DNA of 64,000 nucleotides from Antitrichia curtipendula (lineage: Eukaryota > Streptophyta > Bryopsida > Hypnales > Leucodontaceae), in assembly GCA_951230915.1 (NCBI GenBank), contig OX579633.1, forward strand, positions 54,760,029 through 54,824,028, in the 5' to 3' direction. The position numbers and the translations under genes were made by a program. This document shows, piece by piece, positions 54,786 through 64,000 of this stretch. The notes beneath the pieces were generated by a model. The model searched no databases and was not told the DNA's origin. It saw only the letters and a list, made by a program, of their open reading frames with translations. Numbering within the stretch: the first letter of the stretch is position 1; each line of letters begins with the position of its first letter.

Positions 54786-56357
54786 TTAGGTTTGGCAAGT
54801 ATTTTGGTGACACCACATAGCGGACTCTTTCTGCACAGAGTTCTCTCCTCGTGCGCTGTAATGAACACAACGCGGCGGTGAACCGAAGGACTCAACAGCA
54901 TATGGTAATCTCGAAGGCAAAAGCTTCGAACTGGAGATGGTGCCGGAGCCTGCTCGTACTACTCTGCTGCTCTGATCCGACACACCCAATGCTTGCATAC
55001 TGAAGGCCAACTCAAATGCAGCTATGGCACAGTGGGCTACTTGAACGGGAGTCAGTACCAAAAACAGCTGATGCAGTGTTTGTAGTCGAAGCTGGTCTGC
55101 TTGGATTAGAAGCTTCTTCAGCCGGGATATATAGCCGAGGTTTGAGGACATTTTCTAGATTGTTCTTGTTGGACCTGTCCTGTGAGCTACCGGCACCTCT
55201 CAGAACGGCTGCGATCACATCTTGGTCACAGACAAGCATCTGCAAGAGATTCAGCACGTCTCTTCTTCAGTACATTTCTTACCTTCTAGGCATAACTTCA
55301 CACCAACCACGAGTCAAGGTCATCTACGTTAAGGTGGTACACTTCACAGCTCCAAAATTGTGCTAAACTTCAAAAACGAAGACTGAAATAAATACTAGAG
55401 TTAATACCTGTATTGTTGCTAATTTCTTGGATATCTTTTTTTCTTCATCGCGTGCACGTTTCTGAACATTCTTCAGGTTAAGGAGTTGCGTCTCGGATAA
55501 GACGGCTTCTGAACGAACCATTTTCTTGGTACCAAGTCCAAAACTGTGAACCTCGTCTTGAAGTTGCACTCCCATAAGAGAATACACCAGCAACACTGCG
55601 CATGATGGCCTCCATCCACCCAACCACATGAACGACGCCTCCACCGCTGTGTATTGTCCACCTGAAACCAAAAGACCTCAGTATTTTCGAATTGGCTTAT
55701 TGCATTAGTTCATATTCTAACATTGGTACTTACAATTTAGAGGTGGCAGGCAGCTGCTCCAAGAAGAAAAGATATGTTACATATAATTTACCACTACCCA
55801 CTAACCTCTTTCCATTTTCTCCTCGTTCAAGCATATTTGCAGTTGTTTTGCTTTATACTCTTCAAGGATATAGAGTCTTCCTAGAACGTGCCAAGTACCA
55901 ACTCCAAGCTCAAAGCTTGACTGTACGGGGCTATATTTTCCATAGCAAATATCCAGGTTTATATTACCTAGTGCATCTTGTGGGTATCGAAGCTTGTCGA
56001 GCATTGGATGACGCACAGTAAAGGAGGCAAAGAGAGGTAATATGATTTTACGATCTCCACGACGAGGCTAAAAAAATTGTGGAGTTTGATTTGGAAACAA
56101 CATTAGAACTTTAGCAGCTGAAATCACTACCTTTGACATCCCCTGACGTGTTTGACTTCTAGAAGAGCAATACCTGAGATTACATGAAGCACCTGCTCAT
56201 CCTCGAGAGCAGAATGTTCACGGACGTCAGCCATGTATAAAGAGACACATTTGTGCAACGGCGCTTCCAGAGCTCCAGTTTCGGTTTTAGAGCGCACGAC
56301 TTCTCGGAGAACGCGGACATGAGGTTGGCACCCCATCCACCAGCGCTTTCTCTCCAT
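54786..56357 (-). CDS. DOG1-domain (seed dormancy control) protein
   Basis: Minus-strand exons: 56357-56174, 55661-55408 and 55154-54786, giving 268 aa, a normal length for stand-alone DOG1-like proteins. Exon 1 (MERKRWWMGC ... EDEQVLHVIS) joins exon 2 in phase 1 to make HVISGGQYTAVEASFMWLGG followed by WRPS, the hallmark DOG1 block. LSETQLLNLKNVQKRARDEE follows, then in exon 3 LKKLLIQADQLRLQTLHQLF and LTPVQ, the conserved C-terminal block. Donors CAG/GTATTG and CAG/GTATTA and acceptor GGTTTCAG are good. The exon 3 acceptor (CTAG, 55155) is weak; another at 55240 (CTCTTGCAG) reads a different frame and would need a further intron. No bZIP is encoded upstream, unlike TGA factors. Proteins of this domain act in ABA/dormancy signalling in seed plants; the role here is unknown. 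Confidence 0.85.
55408..55661 (-). other. Exon 2 of the DOG1-domain gene
   Basis: Bounded by TTTTGGTTTCAG and CAG/GTATTAAC on the minus strand. 254 nt, entered in phase 1 and left in phase 0. It carries FMWLGGWRPS, the block that identifies the family. Confidence 0.9.
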
Positions 56358-57317
56358 GGCGACCTAGTTGCAATCTAATTCTGGCAGCCACAGGAAGCTC
56401 GAAAACAGCTCGAAAACCAAGGTGGACACTGTAACAGAACGGCGTCTAAGGCTATCGTGCGAATGCTAACGACAAACTATTCACGACAAGAAGCGTCCAA
56501 CGCCACCAAATGAGGCAACTATTCTCGGGCTAGTCCATAGCGACTTACTCAAATTCCAAAAACTTCAAGCGCACAAAGAGTACGATCGCAATCATGAAGC
56601 AACGACCTAATTCCAGAAAGCATAAACTTGCACAAGCGAACCATAGGGAACGAAGCTTGAAACAATTAGAATGGACGATTCAAGCTCCGTACGCAAAAAA
56701 AAAAAAGATCATAACTCTTGGATATGGCACAAGAAAACCAAATCAGCAAAAATCCGATGTAAACAGGAGCGAGATCTGCAGAAGCGGCTCAAGCCAATGC
56801 ACGATCAAGTGAGGCTCTCATTCTAAGTTGACGAAAACTATGAGCATCGAAATTGGAAGCGACAGAAGCCTCAGCGGCATCGAGTACCACCCCAATCACC
56901 GCGCACTCTATCTGATTTGCATTCTAAATGATACCCAATGTAACTTGGCTGTGCAATTATCTTGCGCTAGAGACGACGGCGTCGCAATTGAAGTAGGCAA
57001 ATCCACGAGTTGGAGAATTGGTAGAGACTGAAGAGGACAGCTCGGAGCCCCCCTGCTTGCCAACTGCCATGACAGTCCGCGTCGTGGTGAGAACGCCCAC
57101 AGGAACTTGGATGGAACGTGATGATAACCGAAAAGGACCGGAGGGAGGTGGCAAGCTTTTAGCGGTTGAACGAGGACGCGTGTCCGCTTTTTATTCCCTC
57201 GGCCAGAAATAGCCAAGAGATATTATTGTAGCAGAGAGATTTTATGTTTGGGAACGTGTACCGTATTCTGATTTGGTGGGCACGGCGTTGGGTCATTTTC
57301 TTAGTAACTTACCTATC
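56358..57317 (-). promoter_or_regulatory. Probable 5' region of the DOG1-domain gene
   Basis: Upstream of the ATG the DNA stays less AT-rich for about 900 bp. A short minus-strand frame near 57070 (MAVGKQGGSELSS) has no clear donor and no domain. I see no defined TATA box or motif that I can assign with confidence. Confidence 0.3.
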
Positions 57318-57320
57318 CTA

Positions 57321-57608
57321 AGAGCATTCACACTCTTACTTGTCAAGTTTGATGTGCTTAAAGTTTACATTTATCTTAAATTAATCCTCTAAATTATTGT
57401 CCTTCACCTTTATTTTTCAAAAATGTTCCATGAATAATCAATTGATCAATCATCAAGTGGAATATAGATAAAGCTTATTAAACTTGAAATGAATAGTGAT
57501 TTCAAGGACCATTGCGTGACTTGTAAGGATTAAGAATTGCAAGAGTATTTTGGGGAGTCCAAGTATGGCAATATTAGACTCTCAATGTCTAGAAGAGTAT
57601 GAATGCTC
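57321..57608. mobile_element. Tourist-like MITE
   Basis: The ends GAGCATTCACACTCTTAC and AGAGTATGAATGCTC are inverted repeats. Flanks are TAA and TAG, a 3-bp duplication with one change, as for PIF/Harbinger MITEs. 288 bp. Confidence 0.65.
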
Positions 57609-57611
57609 TAG

Positions 57612-59011
57612 TGATCTCAATTGTGATTTTCATAGTTAGTTCAAGACCCATTTACCACACTTAACTCCAAGTGGCTAACTTCCATGCTACATTGGAGTTG
57701 GGCATGGTAATTATAACACCCTTAAGTTCCCATTATGTTTGTGAAAAAGTTTCAATTGATTGGTTCCTATTTCCAATTTTGTTGATTTCTAGCAAGTTTC
57801 CATGCATGACTCTTTAACTTGTTTATTGTTTTTCCAACTTTTTGATTCCAATCAAGTGGGAAAGTTGTACCTTGGTACTTGAAGAAACAATGTTGCTAAG
57901 GATGTTAGGAAATGAATTTTAGTAGGATTTTGGACTATACTAAGTTCTTCCTATTTAATTATATGGACCTTCGAGTTGTTGATAATATTGATAAATGTGT
58001 TACTAAATTATCCTTAATATTGTAGTGTCTTGTAAAGAAGAAATTATTAAGTATAATACCAAAATCATTCTCAAGTCTAAAGATTTTGTTCCTGCTACTT
58101 TTTTGAAATACTCAAATAAATTATTACATACACATATGAATATTCCAAAGTTTAATTTTTTATTTTGATCTATACAAAATTGAAGATTTTTCAGAAATTC
58201 AAAAGTAAATAATCTTTTAAATGCACCATTAACCCGTTGTTAGTTGGTGAATGCTTTCATATTTATATTACAATTTATCAAAAACAATGTATAGTATAAT
58301 TGCTTTTATTGTAATATTTAGACTTAGTAATTGCACTATGTTGCAATTCAATATAACATTGTTAGAATGTGCACCTTAGTAGAATTGTGAAAATGAAAAC
58401 AAGTGAAAAAAGACTTCACGTTGACTTAGTATGTAGTTTTTTTGAAGAATACAATTGTAGAGTAATTGAGCAAAAATATTAATAAAAAATTTGATTGAGA
58501 TCATCGCATTTAAAGTCCATTTAAATGAATTCCACACGAATATAATCAATAATTTCTCTGCAATCATACTTGAAAGGAATAGTGAATATAATGAATTGAA
58601 GTTTATAAGAATATGTATATGTCCTAGTGTTGGTAAATCCAATTGTATGAATACATTCTAAATTTCAAATCCTAATATTTTTGTATACAAGTAAATTTTA
58701 TTATATTCCTCCACTTTTCTATTTTTAATGAATTTATACCCGTTTACAAAACAATGTTATAGATGCATTGTATTTGACATTAGCTTTATTCTATCTATAA
58801 TTTTATTAAACAATGCCATTGTTATGTTTGTTAGGATGAAATTCTTCAAAGCTCAAATTTGCATTGTTTATGATTAAATATACCATTTTAATATAGGCAT
58901 AAGTTATATATATTTATAGCATAAAAATATCATATGTGTGTAAATTTTGTTAACAAAAAATACTAATATGTAGTATACATAGTGAATAAAGAAATCATCT
59001 TAAAATCTTAG
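57612..59011. other. AT-rich, no gene seen
   Basis: Very AT-rich sequence with many short frames and no recognisable domain or paired termini. Confidence 0.45.
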
Positions 59012-59176
59012 TATCCTTGATTACAGGCCTAATCAACAAATTTGCATTGCTATTTGTCAAATTTATTTTCCCTTGTTGTGTGTTCCATTGCTAACTAGGC
59101 AAGTGACATTCATTATCGGCATCTTTGTTGATGAATCTTGTAGTGTTGCAGTTGTGGTCGTCACGTTGCACTGAGC

Positions 59177-59390
59177 ATTGCATGTTGTAAATGCTCATTT
59201 TTTTCCTTTGCACTCTATGATGCATGCTATGAATGTAGGTTTTTATCTTTACACAATGTGACTGATGCTTGTTTTTCTCTTTGCACATTGTAAATGTTCG
59301 TTTTTTTCTTTGCACTTTGCAAATGCTTGTTTTTTCCTTTGCCTATTGTAAATGCTTGTTTTTTTCTTTCCGCTTGCATCTGTGCAACAT
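59177..59390. repeat. ~33-bp tandem repeat in mariner 5' region
   Basis: About six imperfect copies of TGTAAATGCTTGTTTTTTTC plus TTTGCACAT lie between the left TIR and the transposase. Possibly promoter or subterminal sites. Confidence 0.7.
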
Positions 59391-59505
59391 CAATCTCTTC
59401 AAAAACGTCAAGCATCAGTTTCCACTATCCTACTTTGCCATGCCATTGCACTGTCCTCTACATAAAATTGATGACCACTTGCATGAGTTGCATTAAACCA
59501 CGATC

Positions 59506-60540
59506 ATGTCAGTTATGAACAAAGGTCTCTCAATTACCATAATTGCACTTCCCCTTGACCTACCTTGCACTACTGTTAATTCAATTGTTGAGTGTTTCAA
59601 AGAAGACAATACAATGACAAAGAAAAGGAATGGATTGGTTGTCCCTCCCAAGAAAATGATTGCTGAAATGGAAGCGTGGTGTCAAGTTCAACTTGACAAG
59701 TCACCTACAAAGATTGTGTGTGCCTTGATAGATGCAATGAATGCGGAATTCAATTCCAACATCTTCTATGCGACTGTGTGTTGCCACTTCAATCACTGTG
59801 CACAAGAAAACCGATATTACTTGAAGCTTTGTCAATATGAGCCAAAGGACTTCAATTTAGACTACTGTTGAGATGAACGTTGTCAATGGTGCATTTGGCA
59901 ATTGGAAGATGGAGTAGTTATGAACAATGCAGTCTACATTGACGAGGTTGGTTTAATTGCCACCTAACGCGCCACCAAGGTAGAGCATGTACTGGTGCTC
60001 GTCCTATTGTTTACCATGCAACCCAACGTGGGCAAAATTTGACTCTTGTTGTTGCCGTGGGTGTTGAACACATCCTAGTTTCCCATATGGAGTTTGGAGG
60101 GTTCACAAGAGCGGCTTTCAATGCCTTCATGGAAGAGAAGGTCATCTCCAAATTGTGGGAGGACAACTAGAGGCGTCCAATAATCCTAAACAATGCGAGG
60201 ATCCACAACAACATCCGTATTACGGCCCTGTTGGTGAATATGGACGCATGTGCTTCCTGCCACCATACTTGCCCTAGTTGGATGATGACAAATGGGTGTT
60301 CTCAAGTGTGAAGTCTTTTGTCAAGAAAAAGACCTAAGGCATAACACATTTAGGCAACATGTACAAGACGACATGAATTGGATAATTGGGGCAATGGCAA
60401 CGAGATGGATCCATTAAGTCAGCAACAACTTTCAGTTGGCATTAGAAGGACAACAATTGGGTCAGATGTTTAGTGTGCGCATCCTTTTGGAGGTTGAAAA
60501 ACAAGATTGAAAATGAAGACGAAGATTAAAACTTAGGCAA
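59506..60540 (+). pseudogene. Tc1/mariner-like transposase, decayed
   Basis: The first 121 codons (ATG at 59506) include a helix-turn-helix-like IALPLDLPCTTVNSIVECFK. A TGA at 59869 interrupts, then the same frame continues to VYIDEVG, the first catalytic Asp block (59941). A frameshift near 59950 leads to FNCHLTRHQGRACTGARP, QRGQNLTLVVAVGV and, after a TAG at 60168, RRPIILNNARIHNN, where the second catalytic Asp (usually DNARIH) reads Asn. Later sequence is too decayed to place the third acidic residue. With two stops, one frameshift and a changed active-site residue it cannot be functional. Confidence 0.8.
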
Positions 60541-60908
60541 ACACAAAAATTTAGGAGATGGCAGCAAGGGATCAGAGAGCGAGGATGGAAATGTATAACA
60601 CAATGAATAGTGTTGTAACTTGACGAGTTACATTAACATTACACGATGACAAAGAATGGTATTTTTCTAGTCAGCGGTAGAACACGCAACAAGGGAAAAT
60701 AAAGATGACGAATAGCAATGCAACTTTGTTGATTAGGCTTGTAATCTAGGATATTGTGTATGTTTTACAATTCGTGACAAAAGCCTCAATTTGGCACATT
60801 TGGTATTTAATAGATTCTTTTTTTGTCACCAAAACATAGCAAAAATATTTGCTAAGGATAGATGTCAAAAAATTGCATTAGTCTGAATACATTTATCCTC
60901 CTCTCACC

Positions 60909-61839
60909 CCAACCCCTAAAGGACCATTGGCCTTTATTTTGTCAAAAGATACTCAAAACTACCACTTCTATGGCAAAAAGTAAAAAGGTTTAAAGATTGG
61001 TCTTTTCACATATCTAACCATAGGATCTTGTACTAGACTTGTATAAGAATGTGTCGTTCAAAACTTAAATACTTTGACCACAAAGATTGCAAGATATTTG
61101 CATTTAAAGTATAAAATACAAGCTTTTTTGCACCTTGCACTACTAGATTAATTAACTTTGAACTTTCATAACTTCAAATTTTTGCACCATGGAGTTTTGA
61201 GGTTTATTTTTTTATGGTTGGAAATTAAGTTGAGAATCGTAAAAAAAAAACAAAAACAAAAACTACTTAATTTTCATTCTTAAAAAAAACATTAAATAGA
61301 AGAAGCTTTGAGATTGAACAAAATCTTACATTGTTAATAACCTTGCAATGGAATTGAGTCACAATACTTGCAATGGTGAGATTGTTCTAACAAGCAATCT
61401 TCACCTTTTCCAATAGTTTTTTAATGCAAATTGAACCTTTTTGCATTCAAAATTAAGTTCATAAGTTATTTTTTCAAAGCAAAACCACACCTGCCCGCAA
61501 ACTAAAACTTCTCATAACTTTCATTTCATCTATTAGAATTGAATAATTCAAAGCTCCCCATGTCTAAATAAACTAAAGAATCTATGTCAGATTTTTATTT
61601 GAAAAAAATGAAAATTTTAAAGAAGTTTTTGGTTGCTCATAGAGCAGCATTTTCTAGATTTTCATGCATAACTTCTTCACTAAATGTTGGAATGAAGAAA
61701 AAATTACATTCCCACGTAGATCTTTGAGTTCCTCACCTTAAATAAAAGTTTCAAAAAATCATGCAAAATAGTTTAGCCATAGGTACATGCCCAAAATCTC
61801 ATTTGTCCCCCTAAGGGACAATGGTCCTTTAGGGATTAA
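60909..61839. mobile_element. TTAA element family P1, full length
   Basis: The left CCAACCCCTAAAGGACCATTG has a mutated TTAA; the right end is CAATGGTCCTTTAGGGATTAA. 931 bp, colinear with the copy at 51477-52404. Confidence 0.75.
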
Positions 61840-62432
61840 AAGAATTTTTATTATTTCAAAAACAAGATTTGCTATGTATTATTGCTCAGTGAAATACTTT
61901 TATGATGACCTTCAAACAAATTTTGTTAACTTTGAAATCAATAATTTTCATACTTGGTCATGTAGGAATAAAGTGACAATTGAATATAAGCTATTTGCAC
62001 ATTTTTTCAAAAATGGTATTTGCTTTAATTCACATCTTCTTTCAAAATTACCATCTCTAAGTACGATATATAAATCCAAAGTATACCAATTATTTAGTAT
62101 GAGGACTAAGAGTGTACAAATAAGATTTGGATGATGAAGTCACATTTTACAAAAATTTGCTACATGGATTGCACATAATCCTTCTATTTGAAATAAGAAT
62201 CTTATTTTAAAACCCAATAAAACAAAATATTCTATAGCCAATTAATGCTTTGGTATCTTGAAAGTAAGTTATTTAAACAAATTTACAAAAGATGGGTGCC
62301 ATTCATGATGATGACTTTTACTCTCAAATCTTTAGCTATTTACTACACTTAATTCAGTATGATTTCCTATTCCAAAATACTAGAACAAAGCTATGCTATA
62401 GGAATTCTTGTAAGCAATTTTTGTACATATCA
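61840..62432. other. No gene seen
   Basis: A plus-strand frame reaches to 62134 but its first part lies in the P1 element, and it shows no domain. Confidence 0.4.
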
Positions 62433-63150
62433 TTAATCCCTAAAAGACCAATTGTCCCCTTGGGGGGACAAGTGGGATTTTGGGCATGTACCTATGGCTA
62501 AACTACGTGCATGATTTTTTGAAACTTTTATGGAAAATGAGGAATTGAAAGATCTACGTGGGCATCTAATTTTTTCTTCATTCCAACATTTATTGAAGAA
62601 GTTAAAAATAAATTTTTGGAAAAAAGTCTAGATTGAGCACCCCAAAAAATTCTTAAAAATTACACTAAAAATAAGTAAAATTATGAAATAGGTTCTTTAG
62701 ACTTATATATAGGTGGAGAGCCTTGAATGATTAAATTTTCATTGATGAGATGAAAGTTATGAGAAGTTTTTGTTTGTGGGTAGGTATGGTTTCTCTCAAA
62801 ATCACACCTACCTGCTAACAAAAACTTCTCATAACTTTCATCTCATCAATGAAAATTGAATCATTCAAAGCTCCCCACCATAAGACAAAAGAACATATGT
62901 CATATTTATTTATTTTTAGTGCAATTTTTAAGAATTTTTGGGTTGCCCAATCTAGACTTTTTTTTCATAAATTTATTTTTAACTTCTTCAATAAATGTTG
63001 AAATGAAGAAAAAATTAGATGCCCACATAGATCTTTGAATTCCTCATCTTTAAAAAAGTTTCAAAAAATCACACAAAGTAGTTTAGCCATAGGTACATGC
63101 CCAAAATCCCATTTTGTCCCCAAAAGGGGGCTTGGTCCTTTAGGGTTTAA
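62433..63150. mobile_element. Snap-back P1 element (inverted dimer)
   Basis: The ends TTAATCCCTAAAAGACCAATT and GGCTTGGTCCTTTAGGGTTTAA. The two halves (about 350 bp each) are inverted copies: GGGATTTTGGGCATGTACCT near the left end reappears inverted near the right end, and TGAGATGAAAGTTATGAGA / CTCATAACTTTCATCTCA meet near 62800. Confidence 0.8.
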
Positions 63151-64000
63151 TATAGTCGGAGGTTTCTCTAACAATAATGCAAAAAACTTATTCAGATATT
63201 TGATCAAGGCATCATCCTCTTCTTGTATGATCTTATGATCCACAACCTAGTACTGTACAATTGACTATCTTCCCTTAAATTTTTTTCTTATTGTATTAAA
63301 AATAATGGTCGACCACAACAAAGTTTTCAAATTTCAACTTTAAAATGGAAAAGCATGTTTAACCCTTAAACACTGAGGTGGACGTTTTTTTGTCATCCGG
63401 CTTGAAAAATACATTTTTTTATGATAGGCTAAAGCCATTTTTCATCTAATTTGTTATCAAAAGTGATTACAAACACATGGTCCATGGTGGAAGGCAAAAG
63501 AGAATTTTGCTAAATTTACTCATTTTTTTTATAACTCAAATTGTGAGAAATTCCAAAATCACGGTGTTAGGTTCTAGGTTGCATTTGCTGCAATTTTCAT
63601 GAGGTCAACAAACACTATTGACTTTTGCAACTTTTAGAAGCAACATCACTGGTGCACACTTGCAAAAACATTGTAGGAGCCAATGTAAATTTTCTTGGCG
63701 ATTATTTGCCTAAATATTACCTTGAAATCGGCGTGATAACTACAACACGGAAAATAATATCTGAAAAAATGGAAGAATTTGCCAAACACCTTCCCAAGTT
63801 TGCAACAAATTCTCCAAACATTGAATGAAAGTTACTAAACTTAATATATTTTATGGATGAACAAGTAAACATCAATGATTCTATCCAATTCTATCCAAAT
63901 TTCCCTTGCCTGCTTGCATGGTGGGGTGTGTGTCGGTCTACCAACAAAAATCCAAAAAAATTGTTGGTAGGAACTTCAAACAAAGCAAGCCTCGGCGAGG
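63151..64000. other. Lone TTAA terminus, otherwise no gene
   Basis: TTAACCCTTAAACACTGAGG at 63359 starts another TTAA-CCC element that runs off the window or is broken; a similar start (TTAACCCTTTAACACTTGG) is at 53235. A frame at 63625-63828 has no recognisable domain. Confidence 0.4.

Larger units (their letters stand above)
59014..60751 (+). mobile_element. Tc1/mariner-like transposon with ~80-bp TIRs and TA TSD
   Basis: The left end TCCTTGATTACAGGCCTAAT and the right end (reverse complement) TCCTAGATTACAAGCCTAAT match for about 80 bp, including TTTATTTTCCCTTGTTG. TA flanks both sides (59012-59013 and 60752-60753). It encloses a decayed transposase, so both ends are complete but the element is not autonomous. 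1738 bp. Confidence 0.9.

Noticed and set aside
55806..55992. Possible extra exon in intron 1 of the DOG1-domain gene (minus-strand frame with GNINLDICYGKYS)
   Set aside because: Its length (187 nt) and phase would break the frame between exons 1 and 2, which join perfectly without it.
56908..57216. bZIP or other N-terminal exon upstream of the DOG1-domain gene
   Set aside because: The short frames here show no basic region or leucine zipper and no good donor site.

Overview
The window looks like repeat-dense nuclear DNA from a streptophyte, either a charophyte alga or a non-seed plant. The main evidence is a DOG1-domain (seed dormancy control) gene, a family known from green plants, together with GT-AG introns, a Copia LTR retrotransposon and plant-type hAT, mariner, CACTA and Tourist-like transposons. 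I cannot name the species. Most of the 64 kb is AT-rich non-coding DNA made of short terminal-inverted-repeat (TIR) elements. Host genes stand out as islands of more balanced base composition.

Layout. 1-3650: the 3' part of a hAT element with its transposase gene and right terminus. A 290-bp relative of that terminus lies at 5770-6059 with an exact 8-bp target duplication. 4.2-10.5 kb: MITEs only. 10.5-17.6 kb: a composite in which a Copia element has matching 5-bp target duplications (CCCAG) outside both LTRs. Its gag, primer site and most of the 5' LTR are missing. In their place, on the opposite strand, sit a 153-bp hairpin and a 2.8-kb element with 28-bp TIRs that carries an intact, intron-containing Crypton-like tyrosine recombinase of 656 aa. 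17.8-34.5 kb and 39.4-46.3 kb: many elements that start TTAA-CCC and end GGG-TTAA, which looks like a large set of piggyBac-like non-autonomous families. Nested insertions of other elements are visible in several of them. 36.2-37.7 kb: a SWIM zinc-finger gene or relic on the minus strand. 38.1-39.0 kb: tandem repeats carrying a TTCGGTGCCGAA palindrome. 47.1-50.3 kb: a host gene region with a multi-pass membrane protein whose frame has one TAG and a likely GC-AG intron. 53.5-57.2 kb: host gene space with the three-exon DOG1-domain gene on the minus strand. 59.0-60.75 kb: a complete but decayed Tc1/mariner-like transposon. The remainder to 64 kb is further TTAA elements.

The two most unusual items are the tyrosine-recombinase element with TIRs and end hairpins (Cryptons are described as lacking TIRs), and the abundance and diversity of TTAA-CCC elements in a plant-lineage genome. 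Coordinates of dispersed elements were set by eye from termini and target duplications. No alignment or database search was run.
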